The notes beneath the pieces are model-generated. The model did no database searches, was not told the origin of the DNA, and saw only the letters and a list, made by a program, of their open reading frames with translations. The translations under genes were made by a program, and so were the position numbers. Shown here piece after piece: positions 24,440-33,182 of a stretch of DNA of 38,044 nt. Every line of letters begins with the position of its first letter. The stretch's first letter is position 1. Origin of the DNA: Cytophagales bacterium (GTDB taxonomy: Bacteria > Bacteroidota > Bacteroidia > Cytophagales > Spirosomataceae); NCBI GenBank assembly GCA_013298805.1, contig JAAFIU010000013.1, positions 1 to 38,044 of the forward strand, in the 5' to 3' direction.

Positions 24440-25192
24440 ATGTCTGCAATACACGCTCCTGCCGTTCCTGAAAAATTAACTTGGACGGGTGGTTCAGAAC
24501 CAATGAAAGCAAGTTATGGAAAACTAATGATGTGGTTTTTCTTACTTTCGGATACCTTTACTTTCTCAGCCTTATTGGTAACTTACGGAATGATTCGTTT
24601 CAGTAATAATGCTTATTCGGGTGCTCATGAGGCTTTCTTTTTCTCAACTACTCACTGGCCAATTCCTGACAAAGTATTTGCTGCATTGCCATTTTTACAT
24701 GGTGTTGAAGCTCCACTAATTTTCGTTGGAATCATGACTTTTATCTTGATTTTTAGTTCTGTAACAATGGTTTTAGCAGTAGAAGCTGGACACCGTGGCG
24801 ACCGTGCTGACGTGGAGAAATGGATGTTGTGGACAATTCTTGGAGGTTTTACTTTCTTAGGTTCACAGGCTTGGGAGTGGTCACACTTTATACATGGTCC
24901 AGAATTGGCTTTGGCAGCAAAAGATGCCGCTGGAAATGCCATTGAAGGTGCTAACTTAGTCCGTAACCCTTATGGTCCTCCTGCCTTTGCAGATTTATTC
25001 TTTTTTATTACAGGATTTCACGGGACACACGTATTCTCAGGAGTAATTTTGAATATCTTGATTTTCTTCAATGCCGCAACAGGTGTTTATGAACGTCGTG
25101 GACATTATGAGATGGTTGAAAAGGTTGGTCTTTACTGGCACTTTGTAGATTTAGTATGGGTATTTGTATTTACCTTTTTCTATTTAGTGTAA
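24440..25192 (+). CDS. Cytochrome c oxidase subunit III, long paralogue
   Basis: A 250-residue second subunit III. The helices start at LMMWFFLLSDTFTFSALLVTY. The signature FHGTHVFSGVILN...GLYWHFVDLVWVFVF is present at the C-terminus. The loop between helices (about 155-185, AAKDAAGNAIEGANLVRNPYG) is longer than in its neighbour. The two paralogues may occupy different positions in the complex or replace each other; the sequence does not say which. The preceding spacer (24335-24439) is built of CAAATTATCAAATT words facing TTTGAAA words. Confidence 0.9.
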   Translation: MSAIHAPAVPEKLTWTGGSEPMKASYGKLMMWFFLLSDTFTFSALLVTYGMIRFSNNAYSGAHEAFFFSTTHWPIPDKVFAALPFLHGVEAPLIFVGIMTFILIFSSVTMVLAVEAGHRGDRADVEKWMLWTILGGFTFLGSQAWEWSHFIHGPELALAAKDAAGNAIEGANLVRNPYGPPAFADLFFFITGFHGTHVFSGVILNILIFFNAATGVYERRGHYEMVEKVGLYWHFVDLVWVFVFTFFYLV

Positions 25193-25262
25193 TTACAATC
25201 CTAAATCTTCTCCTCAAGGGAAAATTGAAAAGATTTTGTTAATCAAAAAAATATTAAAAAAA

Positions 25263-25574
25263 ATGGCTTCACATTCACAAGTAATCGAAGAAAAAGTAAT
25301 TGCCCCTGCACAAACAGGAGCTATATGGAAAACGTTTTGGATTCTCCTAATATTGACCGCAATAGAATTTGTAATTGCATTCACAATGCCTAATAATCAT
25401 TTGAGAGTAGCAATTTTTGCAGGAATGACAATTGTAAAAGCATTCTTTATCGTAGGTGAATTTATGCACTTAAAACATGAGGTTAAAGTATTAATTTGGG
25501 CCGTTTTATTCCCAGTTATTACCATTGCATGGTTATTAGTTGCCCTACTTCTTGAAGGAGGAGCTCACAGATAA
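25263..25574 (+). CDS. Cytochrome c oxidase subunit IV (prokaryotic COX4-like)
   Basis: A 103-residue membrane protein with three helices (IWKTFWILLILTAIEFVIAF, VAIFAGMTIVKAFFIVGEF, VLIWAVLFPVITIAWLLVAL). The helix 2 end FMHLKHE is the signature of the caa3-type subunit IV family. It is an accessory subunit of the oxidase. ATG 25263 is chosen; a TTG at 25236 in frame would add residues from an A-rich leader. Confidence 0.88.
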   Translation: MASHSQVIEEKVIAPAQTGAIWKTFWILLILTAIEFVIAFTMPNNHLRVAIFAGMTIVKAFFIVGEFMHLKHEVKVLIWAVLFPVITIAWLLVALLLEGGAHR

Positions 25575-25658
25575 ATTTAAGCGTCAGTAGTTTCTGTATT
25601 GTAAATAGTTTAAAATCTAAGTTGTTTCACAATACAAAAACCCCTGATTATCAATATT

Positions 25659-26387
25659 ATGTCTCAAAAAACTATCAAAGCTGGAATCCTAATCGCCGCA
25701 TTAGTTGTTCCAGCTTTAATTTTTTTATATCTAAAAGGCTTTGGTGAAAACCATTATGAATTGCCTTATATGATTCCACTGACAGATTCAACAACAGGGA
25801 ATGTTATGTTGAAAAAACATCAAAATCCTCATTGGAACGAGCCTGAAATGGACACGGTTTTTCATACTATTCCCGATTGGAAACTAACCGATGAGAATGG
25901 GAAAGTGTTTTTAGGAGAATCTCTAAAGGGTAAAATTTATGTGGCAGACTTCTTTTTTACAAGATGTGAGACAATCTGTCCAAAAATGTCCACAGAATTA
26001 ACTCGTGTTCAAGACACATTTTCACAAAATGATAATATACAATTTGCATCATTCACTGTTGACCCTAATCATGATACGCCAGAAATGCTGAGAGAGTACG
26101 CCAAAAAATATGATGCAAAATCAGGTAAATGGCATTTTCTAACAGGAACAAAAAGTCAAATTTATCCCTTAGCAATAAAAGGCTATTTTATACCAGTAGC
26201 TGATGCCTCTGAGTATGATAAAGCAATTAAAACACCTGATGAAACATTTATTCACTCTGAAAGGTTAATATTAGTAGATAAGGAAGGACATATAAGAGGC
26301 TTCTATGATGGTACTGATAAAAAAGATGTTGACCGACTTATTTTAGAAATAAGAGTATTAGTGAAAATTTACGAAACCAAAAGTTGA
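25659..26387 (+). CDS. SCO1/SenC-family copper chaperone
   Basis: A 242-residue thioredoxin-fold protein anchored by an N-terminal helix (AGILIAALVVPALIFLYLKG, about 8-27) and facing the periplasm. The copper site is intact: CxxxC in FTRCETICPKM, and the distal His in FIHSERLILVD. SCO1 proteins deliver copper to, or reduce, the CuA cysteines of subunit II, which fits its place after the oxidase genes. It starts 84 bp after subunit IV, in a spacer with a GTATTGT/ACAATAC repeat. Confidence 0.93.
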   Translation: MSQKTIKAGILIAALVVPALIFLYLKGFGENHYELPYMIPLTDSTTGNVMLKKHQNPHWNEPEMDTVFHTIPDWKLTDENGKVFLGESLKGKIYVADFFFTRCETICPKMSTELTRVQDTFSQNDNIQFASFTVDPNHDTPEMLREYAKKYDAKSGKWHFLTGTKSQIYPLAIKGYFIPVADASEYDKAIKTPDETFIHSERLILVDKEGHIRGFYDGTDKKDVDRLILEIRVLVKIYETKS

Positions 26388-26404
26388 AATAACACATTGT
26401 AAAA

Positions 26405-26944
26405 ATGAACCCCCTAATTTTAGAAAAAAGCACTAAGAATGAACGCTTAGTAAAGATTTTATCAATAGTTATTCCTGTGGCAGTAGCATTATTGATTGGC
26501 ATAAGAACAAAAATTGATTTAGGAGCTTGGACGAAGACATTACCGCACGTAATTGGACTTTTAAATACAACGACCTCTATTACATTGATTTTAGGCATAA
26601 TTGCAATTAAAAATAAAAATATTGTTAGACACCGCCAAATGATGGGTCTTTCATTTATCCAAGGAGGATTATTTTTGGTACTATACATTTTGTATCATAT
26701 CTCAAACCAATCAACCCCGTATGCTGGCGAAGGTATTTTACGTCCCGTTTATTACTTCTTATTGGTATCACACATTGTTTTGTCAATTGGAGTAGTTTGG
26801 TTTGTACTTCGTGCCGTTTATTTTGCCCTTAGTGGACAAATTGCGGAGCATAAAAGAATTGTAAGATGGACATTTCCATTGTGGTTATATGTCTCAATTA
26901 CAGGAGTGATAGTATATTTGATGATTTCTCCGTATTATAATTAG
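26405..26944 (+). CDS. DUF420 membrane protein (CtaM-like)
   Basis: A 179-residue DUF420 protein with about five membrane helices. The helix IVIPVAVALLIGIR begins the domain, and conserved histidines lie in NIVRHRQMMGLSFIQGG, LVSHIVLSIG and AEHKRIVRWTFPLW. A relative, CtaM, is required for activity of a haem A-type oxidase in Gram-positive bacteria; a role in oxidase maturation is likely here. It starts 17 bp after the SCO1 gene. Confidence 0.85.
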   Translation: MNPLILEKSTKNERLVKILSIVIPVAVALLIGIRTKIDLGAWTKTLPHVIGLLNTTTSITLILGIIAIKNKNIVRHRQMMGLSFIQGGLFLVLYILYHISNQSTPYAGEGILRPVYYFLLVSHIVLSIGVVWFVLRAVYFALSGQIAEHKRIVRWTFPLWLYVSITGVIVYLMISPYYN

Positions 26945-27043
26945 GTTAAAAGGGTAAGGTTTTAGAGGTAAGTTAAAAAGGATTAAATAAAATCTTTGAA
27001 ATTACTAATATCTAAAAACCAACACCTAACACCTCTCAAAAAC

Positions 27044-27313
27044 ATGAAAAAGATAATTTTAGCATCAATTTTATTTTTAATTAGCACTTCCATAAGTATG
27101 GCACAGTGTGCGATGTGCCGCATGACAGTAGAAAGTACCGTTTCTAACGGACGTAGTCAGATTGCATCAAATTTAAACCACGGAATTTTATATCTATTGT
27201 CAGCCCCTTACCTTTTAGTGGCTATCATTGGATATTTATGGTGGCGAAGCTCGAAGAAAAATATGTCTCCACAAACCCTTTTAAGACAAAGAATTAGAAA
27301 AGCATTGAGTTAG
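27044..27313 (+). CDS. Small membrane-anchored CxxC protein in the oxidase cluster
   Basis: An 89-residue protein: a signal peptide (MKKIILASILFLISTSISMAQ), then at once CAMCRM, a CxxC site with a Met next to it, a short conserved-looking stretch (SNGRSQIASNLNHGILYL), one membrane helix (LLSAPYLLVAIIGYLWW) and a basic tail. The cysteine pair therefore lies at the mature N-terminus outside the membrane. It is last in the oxidase-assembly run. A role in copper handling or thiol reduction during CuA assembly is inferred from motif and position only. ATG 27044 is favoured because the signal peptide starts there. Confidence 0.7.
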   Translation: MKKIILASILFLISTSISMAQCAMCRMTVESTVSNGRSQIASNLNHGILYLLSAPYLLVAIIGYLWWRSSKKNMSPQTLLRQRIRKALS

Positions 27314-27333
27314 GAAATACTTGTAGAGCATAA

Positions 27334-27371
27334 AAAATCCCGATTAGATTATCCTATCTAATCGGGATTTT
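27334..27371. terminator. Bidirectional terminator between the oxidase cluster and murI
   Basis: The 16-bp perfect arms (AAAATCCCGATTAGAT and its complement) enclose a 6-nt loop, with A and T runs on each side. It serves both convergent units. Confidence 0.9.
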
Positions 27372-27381
27372 ACTTTTAACT

Positions 27382-28185
27382 TTATTCCCAAAGAGGATAA
27401 TGCTCTAAATGTATTTGCTCTCCAAAGAAAATTTTAGTTGATGTTTCAAAAGAAGCTGTATAATCAGAAACATAAAAATGCTTCATGTGTGTACTCATTG
27501 AACTAAAAATGTCATTTTCTGATAGGTATTTTTTCAAAGAGTTCGCTACAATTTCAGAAGTATCTAAAACTGATACCTTTCCTTGATAATAATTCTCAAT
27601 TTGGGTCTTAATCAATGGATAATGCGTACAACCCAAAATCAATGCCTCAATACCTTCTAATTCTGAATGACGGAGATATTCTTGAATAATACTTTCTGAA
27701 ATATTATTGTTGAAAAAACCTTCTTCAATCATGGGAGCAAGTAAAGGCGTTGCCAAAGACTTTAACGTAATTCCTTTCCCAACAGCATCTATTTTCTTAC
27801 GATAAATATTAGAATTCACGGTTTGTTTCGTGCCAATCAATCCAATCGTCTTGTCAGGGTAAGTATTTGCCAAATATTCTACAACGGGGTCAATTACATT
27901 AATAACCTTCGCTTTACTTCCAACATACTCCCGCACAAGCTCATAAGCTGCCGCAGAAGCCGAATTACAAGCAATCAGAATAACTTTACATTTCTGTTGT
28001 AAAAGCACATTACAAATCTTGATTGAATAGGCTTGAATCGCAGAAGAAGATTTATCCCCGTAAGGTAAATGTGCAGTATCTCCGAAATAAATGATATTTT
28101 CGTTGGGTAATAAAGTAGTTACAGCGTGAGCAACGGTTAGTCCACCAATACCACTGTCAAAAATACCAATTGGGTTTGAATTCAT
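27382..28185 (-). CDS. murI: Glutamate racemase
   Basis: A 267-residue cytoplasmic enzyme making D-glutamate for peptidoglycan without a cofactor. The catalytic pair is present: C73 in ACNSASA and C186 in GCTHYPL. The substrate loop PIGIFDSGIGGLT (D10) and PYGD are intact, and the length is typical. It is a single gene on the minus strand, facing the oxidase cluster and divergent from the ECF sigma gene. Confidence 0.96.
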   Translation of the reverse strand: MNSNPIGIFDSGIGGLTVAHAVTTLLPNENIIYFGDTAHLPYGDKSSSAIQAYSIKICNVLLQQKCKVILIACNSASAAAYELVREYVGSKAKVINVIDPVVEYLANTYPDKTIGLIGTKQTVNSNIYRKKIDAVGKGITLKSLATPLLAPMIEEGFFNNNISESIIQEYLRHSELEGIEALILGCTHYPLIKTQIENYYQGKVSVLDTSEIVANSLKKYLSENDIFSSMSTHMKHFYVSDYTASFETSTKIFFGEQIHLEHYPLWE

Positions 28186-28239
28186 TTATCTTTAAGGATG
28201 AGTTATTTTTTACAAATTTGAAAATTTGAACATTCTTAT

Positions 28240-28268
28240 GCAACCTTTCTATCATCTATTTCATCTTC
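28240..28268 (+). promoter_or_regulatory. Possible ECF-type promoter before the sigma gene
   Basis: GCAACC (28240-28245) and CATCTTC (28262-28268) are 16 bp apart. An AAC-containing -35 and a C(G/A)TC-like -10 are common for ECF sigma factors, so the sigma gene may be autoregulated. The match is weak and is inference. Confidence 0.25.
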
Positions 28269-28313
28269 AAATTATAAAATCTCAGACCTAAAGATTTAAA
28301 CCAAAACAGTACC

Positions 28314-28859
28314 GTGAAACTACTTAATTTATTTCAAAGCGAAGAAGCTCTGGTGAAAGCCTGCCAAAAGGGAGACCCTAAAGCTCAACGACGGGTTTAT
28401 GAAAAATATTCCCCAAAAATGTTAGGAATATGCTTCAGATACGTTCACGATGATTATAAGGCAGAAGAAATTATGATAGAAGGTTTTGTGAGAGTTTTTG
28501 AAAAAATTGATACTTTTAAATTGGAAGGAAGTTTTGAAGGTTGGATTCGCAGAATAATGGTAAATGAATCATTAATGTATCTCAGAAGTAATAAAAAAGC
28601 CCAATTTGAAACCAGTTATGACCAAATTCTTTATGAACCAGAACCCGAACAATTTAGAACCGACCTCGAAAGTCAAGACCTTTTAAAATTGATAGAAAAA
28701 TTACCACTTGGTTATAAAACAGTATTTAATCTCTATGCCATTGAAGGTTACTCTCACGCTGAAATTGCCAAACAATTGGGCATCACTGAAAGCACCTCAA
28801 AATCACAACTCTCCCGTGCGAGGGTTATTTTACAAAATGCCGTAATGGAAATGGCGTAA
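28314..28859 (+). CDS. ECF-family RNA polymerase sigma factor
   Basis: A 181-residue extracytoplasmic-function sigma factor. Region 2 spans about 25-90 (YSPKMLGICFRYVHDDYKAEEIM, GSFEGWIRRIMVNESLMYLR) and region 4 about 125-178 (LPLGYKTVFNLYAIEGYSHAEIA, then the helix-turn-helix end STSKSQLSRAR). It starts with GTG. Next come a membrane protein with the layout of an anti-sigma factor and an outer-membrane barrel, so it probably answers an envelope signal. The target regulon cannot be read from this window. Confidence 0.93.
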   Translation: MKLLNLFQSEEALVKACQKGDPKAQRRVYEKYSPKMLGICFRYVHDDYKAEEIMIEGFVRVFEKIDTFKLEGSFEGWIRRIMVNESLMYLRSNKKAQFETSYDQILYEPEPEQFRTDLESQDLLKLIEKLPLGYKTVFNLYAIEGYSHAEIAKQLGITESTSKSQLSRARVILQNAVMEMA

Positions 28860-28925
28860 TTGGTTAATGGTTATCGGTTTATTAGTAAAAAATTGGAGAC
28901 TTAGAGCCTTGATGGCACATTCAAA

Positions 28926-29705
28926 ATGAAAAAATCACAAAACATAGATAAAATATTCTCAGAAGGCTTACATAATTACGAGCGTCAGCCACGTAGTGAA
29001 GCCTGGGAAAAACTACAAGCAAGGCTTGAAAAGCCACAAAGCAAAGTTTTACCTTTGTGGTGGAAGTTTGCTTCTGCGGCATCAGTCGCATTACTATTGA
29101 GCGTTGGAGGATATTGGTACAATTCACAAAAAGCTATGTCAACTGATGTTGTTGCCACAGTTAATCAAATTAAAAATAAAGTAACACGAGAAAATCTTCC
29201 GAAACCAACAATGGAAGAATCTGTTGCGGTAGAAATGAATAAAGCAACAGAACCAAACGAGAAAAAATACAAGGAAAAGGTTATCAGGACAACATCACAA
29301 CAAAATACAATAACTAGTGCAAAGGTTGTGAAAACCGATGTCGTGATGAATACTAAAAATATTTTGTCCCCTACCCCATTGCAAGAAATCAAAAAAGTGG
29401 TTGATACTAATACCATTGTTTTGGTGCTTGAAGATACAAAACCTAAAGTTGTCAAAACAGAAGAAGAGACTATTGTTCTAAACTTCGTTGAAGCGAAACC
29501 AGAAGCAGTTGCACAAATTGACCCGACCGAAGAAAACCTTAAAAAACAAAGTCGTTTAAGCAAAATTTGGCAACAATTAAAACGAGCTAAAAACGGTGAA
29601 GACGTTAATTGGGGGGAAGTAGGTATAAAACCACAAAAAGTCTTAGCCCGAGCCGATGCCAAAATTGAAAATGCTTTAACAAAAGGAGAAAATAATGAAA
29701 AATAG
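28926..29705 (+). CDS. Probable anti-sigma factor, single-pass membrane protein
   Basis: A 259-residue protein. Residues about 1-38 (SQNIDKIFSEGLHNYERQPR...WEKLQARLEK) match the short cytoplasmic segment that Bacteroidota anti-sigma-like proteins use to bind their ECF sigma factor. One membrane helix follows (about 42-64, WWKFASAASVALLLSVGGYW). The periplasmic part is Lys/Thr/Glu-rich and low in complexity, with a short helical end (LSKIWQQLKRAKNGEDVNWG). No zinc-binding HxxxCxxC motif was seen, so it is not a classic ZAS anti-sigma factor. Assignment rests mainly on layout and position. Confidence 0.65.
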   Translation: MKKSQNIDKIFSEGLHNYERQPRSEAWEKLQARLEKPQSKVLPLWWKFASAASVALLLSVGGYWYNSQKAMSTDVVATVNQIKNKVTRENLPKPTMEESVAVEMNKATEPNEKKYKEKVIRTTSQQNTITSAKVVKTDVVMNTKNILSPTPLQEIKKVVDTNTIVLVLEDTKPKVVKTEEETIVLNFVEAKPEAVAQIDPTEENLKKQSRLSKIWQQLKRAKNGEDVNWGEVGIKPQKVLARADAKIENALTKGENNEK

Positions 29706-29836
29706 ATGCAACCATTGCTTCAAGCATTGCATCTTGAAAGTATAAAGAAAAAATCACTAAGTTTCCTAAATAAGTGTTGATTAAAACTTCAACCAACATT
29801 ACAAAAAGAAACTCTAAACATTTAAAAGATAAAGTC

Positions 29837-31033
29837 ATGAAAACAGTAATTAGCATGAATACACTAAAAAGAATTAGTTATTCACTTATCGCAACAATCA
29901 CTTTTATCATCTCTACCAATCAAGCAATGGCAAATGGTGGCGAAAAAGATTCGACAGTAATTAGCATTGACAAAAGAAATCAAACGCTTTTAAATCAGGG
30001 AAATAGCACAAAAACCTTGAGAGAAAACCTCCAAGAATTATTTCAAAAAAGTGGAATGTCTCTTGATGATGATACTTGGAGAGGCATCAGAAGAGTAGTT
30101 AATAGCGACCTCAGTAAAGATACCCTTTTAGTCATTACCCAAAGCGATAAAAGTATCAAAGTCGTTATCAATACCAATACAAAAAACAGTAACACAAATA
30201 CCGACGTCAATGTAAATACAAATAGAGAAGGAACGTCTAACAACGACAAGCAGGTTAAAGTTGGCTTAGGGGGCGTGGTAGTGAAAGATGGGAAAGATGA
30301 AGTAAGAGTTGGTTGGAATGGTGTTTATGTCAATGATGGCGGACATGAAACCAATATTTCCTTGAGAGATTCATCACGCATCAATCGTAGAGATAGTGGA
30401 TTCAATAGTCGCTCAGGATTTAACATTTACTTAGGCTTAAATTCATTCACAAATACCAGTAATATCGGCGGAGCATACAATACGAAAGACTTTGAATTAA
30501 GCCCATTTGGCTCAAGATATTTTGGCTTTGGCTGGACACGCAGTGGAATGATTAGCAAGGGAACTAAAGCGGCGTTAAAAGTGAGCTATGGTTTAGAGTT
30601 TTCTTGGTATAACTTCATGTTAGAGAATAATGCTTTCATGGTCAAAAATACCGATAACATTGGCTTTGCCGATTATCGTGATGCAAAAGGAAATCAAATA
30701 GCATTATCTCGCAACAAATTAACCGTAGCCAATATTAACATTCCAGTAATGCCCTATGTTGCCTTCAAAAAAGGAAGTACCATTACTTATGTTGCCGCAG
30801 GTGGATACATCGGCTATCGCTTAGACAGCTACACAAAAACTAAAGAAGAAGATAGTGGACGAAAAGATTGGAATCACAGTAGTTTCTTCCTCAACAACGT
30901 TCGATATGGCTTAGCTTTTGAATTAGGACTAAAAGATTTCCCAGATTTATTCGTCAATTATGACATGAATAATCTCTTTCAAGATGGCAGAGGGCCCAAA
31001 ATTGGAGGAATTAGCTTCGGTATCAGACTTTAA
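29837..31033 (+). CDS. Outer-membrane beta-barrel protein of the sigma operon
   Basis: A 398-residue exported protein. The signal peptide is about residues 1-32 (LKRISYSLIATITFIIS...AMA). An N-terminal periplasmic segment includes an Asn/Thr-rich linker (NTNTKNSNTNTDVNVNTN) and a glycine-rich beta stretch (VGLGGVVVKDGKDEVRVGWN). The C-terminal 200 residues have the alternating aromatic pattern of a porin-like barrel (GFGWTRSGM, KVSYGLEFSWYNFML, FLNNVRYGLAFELGLKD) and end in FGIRL, a good BAM signal. It is probably the envelope component sensed or controlled by the upstream sigma/anti-sigma pair. ATG 29837 is used since the signal peptide follows it. Confidence 0.7.
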   Translation: MKTVISMNTLKRISYSLIATITFIISTNQAMANGGEKDSTVISIDKRNQTLLNQGNSTKTLRENLQELFQKSGMSLDDDTWRGIRRVVNSDLSKDTLLVITQSDKSIKVVINTNTKNSNTNTDVNVNTNREGTSNNDKQVKVGLGGVVVKDGKDEVRVGWNGVYVNDGGHETNISLRDSSRINRRDSGFNSRSGFNIYLGLNSFTNTSNIGGAYNTKDFELSPFGSRYFGFGWTRSGMISKGTKAALKVSYGLEFSWYNFMLENNAFMVKNTDNIGFADYRDAKGNQIALSRNKLTVANINIPVMPYVAFKKGSTITYVAAGGYIGYRLDSYTKTKEEDSGRKDWNHSSFFLNNVRYGLAFELGLKDFPDLFVNYDMNNLFQDGRGPKIGGISFGIRL

Positions 31034-31177
31034 TATCAAAAATTTGAATAAATATTATTGAGAAAGAATAAAAGAACAAAGTGTTTATTTTTAGACATTT
31101 ACGCTTATATTTTTTCTCTTTTTACTTGAAGATATAAAAAGAGAAAAATTTTTTTGATATTTTTTTTTGGTACAGAC

Positions 31178-31208
31178 TTTGACATAATAAAAAATAGAAT
31201 TACCTTTG
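31178..31208 (+). promoter_or_regulatory. Promoter of the trnY-trnG-trnT-tuf operon
   Basis: TTTG (31178-31181), exactly 19 bp, TACCTTTG (31201-31208): a full match to the Bacteroidota housekeeping consensus. Transcription would start about 45 bp before trnY. No other good promoter was seen before tuf. Confidence 0.85.
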
Positions 31209-31259
31209 CACACTCTTTCACCAGAACACTAAAAGAAAGTAATTCAGGTAAAAGAAAAT

Positions 31260-31345
31260 GGGGGTGTACCAGAGTGGCCAAATGGGGCAGACTGTAACTC
31301 TGCTGGAGTATTCCTTCGGTGGTTCGAATCCATCCGCCCCCACCA
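31260..31345 (+). tRNA. trnY: tRNA-Tyr (GTA)
   Basis: GGGGGTG pairs with CGCCCCC (one U-G), the anticodon is GTA (in CTGTAAC), a long variable arm typical of tRNA-Tyr follows, and the T loop is GTTCGAATC. Discriminator A and CCA are encoded (31343-31345). Confidence 0.96.
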
Positions 31346-31354
31346 TTCAGTAAG

Positions 31355-31395
31355 CAGTTATCAATAATTAGTAGTATTTATTTTTTTGATAACTG
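31355..31395 (+). repeat. Inverted repeat between trnY and trnG
   Basis: CAGTTATCAA (31355-31364) and TTGATAACTG (31386-31395) are perfect complements; a further GATAACTGACAAG copy follows just before trnG. It may guide precursor processing. Confidence 0.5.
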
Positions 31396-31420
31396 GAAAC
31401 TCTTTACTGATAACTGACAA

Positions 31421-31496
31421 GCGGGAGTAGCTCATTTGGTAGAGCGATAGCCTTCCAAGCTATAGGTGGCGGGTTCGAGCCCCGTCTCCCGCTCCA
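31421..31496 (+). tRNA. trnG: tRNA-Gly (TCC)
   Basis: GCGGGAG pairs with CTCCCGC, the anticodon is TCC, the T loop is GTTCGAGCC, the discriminator is T and CCA is encoded (31494-31496). Confidence 0.96.
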
Positions 31497-31521
31497 ATCA
31501 GGAACTATGATAGGTGGTTGG

Positions 31522-31568
31522 TTGTTAATTAGTTAATAGTTATTAGTTTAGCTAAAAACAATTAACAA
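31522..31568 (+). repeat. Inverted repeat between trnG and trnT
   Basis: TTGTTAATT (31522-31530) and AATTAACAA (31560-31568) are perfect complements within reiterated TTAGTTAATAG-like words. Confidence 0.4.
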
Positions 31569-31598
31569 TTGACCATTTATAGTTTCAAAGGGTTTTTT

Positions 31599-31670
<72 letters not shown>

Positions 31671-31699
31671 CGAATCAATTTGTTAATGTTATAATTTGA

Positions 31700-31770
31700 A
31701 AATTTGAAAATGATTTTATGATTAAGCTTATCCGTTTTAATCAGATAAAATCTAAATCATTTTCAAATTT
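31700..31770 (+). repeat. Large inverted repeat in the trnT-tuf spacer
   Basis: AAATTTGAAAATGATTT (31700-31716) and its perfect complement (31754-31770) enclose 37 nt with an inner 7-bp stem (TGATTAA 31719-31725 / TTAATCA 31737-31743). No T run follows, so it is not a terminator. It would form a long RNA hairpin upstream of tuf. Confidence 0.7.
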
Positions 31771-31843
31771 CTTCATTTCCAAATTTTCAAATTAATTAAG
31801 TTTTTTCATTCTTTTTATAAAATCAAATTAAGAACTAAATATC

Positions 31844-33031
31844 ATGGCAAAGGAAAATTTTGACCGTAGTAAACCCCACGTAAACATTGGTACAATCGGT
31901 CACGTTGACCACGGTAAAACTACATTAACTGCTGCAATCACGAAAGTATTGTCAGAAAAAGGTCTTGCTGAGAAAAAAGATTTCTCTTCAATTGACTCAG
32001 CTCCAGAAGAAAAAGAGCGTGGTATCACTATCAACACTGCTCACGTTGAATATTCGACAGTAAACCGTCACTATGCACACGTTGACTGTCCTGGTCACGC
32101 CGATTACGTTAAAAACATGGTAACTGGTGCTGCTCAAATGGACGGTGCTATCATCGTGGTTGCTGCAACTGACGGACCAATGCCACAAACTCGTGAACAC
32201 ATTTTGTTATCACGTCAGGTTGGTGTACCTCAATTAGTTGTATTCATGAATAAAGTGGATATGGTTGATGATCCAGAATTATTGGAATTGGTTGAAATGG
32301 AAATCCGTGAATTATTGTCATTCTATGACTTTGATGGCGATAACATTCCAGTTATCCAAGGTTCAGCTTTAGGTGGATTAAATGGCGAGCCGAAATGGGT
32401 TGCTACAATCGAAGCTTTAATGCATGCTGTTGATACTTGGATTCCACTTCCAAAAAGAGATGTTGATAAGCCTTTCTTGATGCCAGTTGAAGACGTATTC
32501 TCGATTACAGGTCGTGGTACAGTAGCAACAGGTCGTATCGAAACTGGTATCATCAACTCTGGTGAAGCAGTAGATATCTTAGGTATGGGTGCAGAAGGCT
32601 TGAAATCAGTAGTAACTGGTGTTGAGATGTTCCGTAAAATCCTTGACCGTGGTGAAGCTGGTGATAACGTTGGTTTATTATTACGTGGTATTGACAAAGA
32701 ATCTATCCGTCGTGGTATGGTTATTTGTAAGCCAGGTTCTGTTAAGCCTCACACTAAATTCAAAGCTGAGGTTTATATCTTGTCTAAAGAAGAAGGTGGT
32801 CGTCATACTCCATTCTTTAACAAATATCGTCCACAATTCTATTTCCGTACAACTGACGTAACAGGAGAAATCATGTTGCCAGCTGGTGTTGAAATGTGTA
32901 TGCCTGGTGATAACTTGACAATCGACGTTACTTTGTTAAACAAAGTTGCGATGGATAAAGGACTTCGTTTCGCTATCCGTGAGGGTGGTCGTACAGTAGG
33001 TGCTGGTCAAGTAACTGAAATCTTAGACTAA
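31844..33031 (+). CDS. tuf: Translation elongation factor EF-Tu
   Basis: A 395-residue GTPase that brings aminoacyl-tRNA to the ribosome. The G motifs are all present: GHVDHGKTT (P loop), RGITI (switch I Thr), DCPGHADY (DxxGH), NKVD and the SAL region (GSAL). Domains 2 and 3 follow, ending in [18 protein letters not shown]. The length is typical. It lies downstream of trnY, trnG and trnT, as in the tufB operon of enterobacteria, and is ended by the terminator at 33049-33081. Confidence 0.98.
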   Translation: MAKENFDRSKPHVNIGTIGHVDHGKTTLTAAITKVLSEKGLAEKKDFSSIDSAPEEKERGITINTAHVEYSTVNRHYAHVDCPGHADYVKNMVTGAAQMDGAIIVVAATDGPMPQTREHILLSRQVGVPQLVVFMNKVDMVDDPELLELVEMEIRELLSFYDFDGDNIPVIQGSALGGLNGEPKWVATIEALMHAVDTWIPLPKRDVDKPFLMPVEDVFSITGRGTVATGRIETGIINSGEAVDILGMGAEGLKSVVTGVEMFRKILDRGEAGDNVGLLLRGIDKESIRRGMVICKPGSVKPHTKFKAEVYILSKEEGGRHTPFFNKYRPQFYFRTTDVTGEIMLPAGVEMCMPGDNLTIDVTLLNKVAMDKGLRFAIREGGRTVGAGQVTEILD

Positions 33032-33048
33032 GATTTAAGAAGTATATA

Positions 33049-33082
33049 AAAAAAGCGTCTCTCAAAAAGAGGCGCTTTTTTG
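33049..33082 (+). terminator. Terminator after tuf
   Basis: AAAAAAGCGTCTCT (33049-33062) and AGAGGCGCTTTTTT (33068-33081) pair with one U-G and a 5-nt loop. Confidence 0.88.
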
Positions 33083-33182
33083 TTGTTTTAGAGGTTTAGA
33101 AATGGGGGATTTGTCATTAATTGTGCGTTTAAGTATCCACGCTTATTTCCTTAATTGATAATCATTTGGAAATTTAATACTT

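Noticed and set aside
32619-32861. Second-frame ORF inside tuf
   Set aside because: Shadow of the EF-Tu gene with no independent support.
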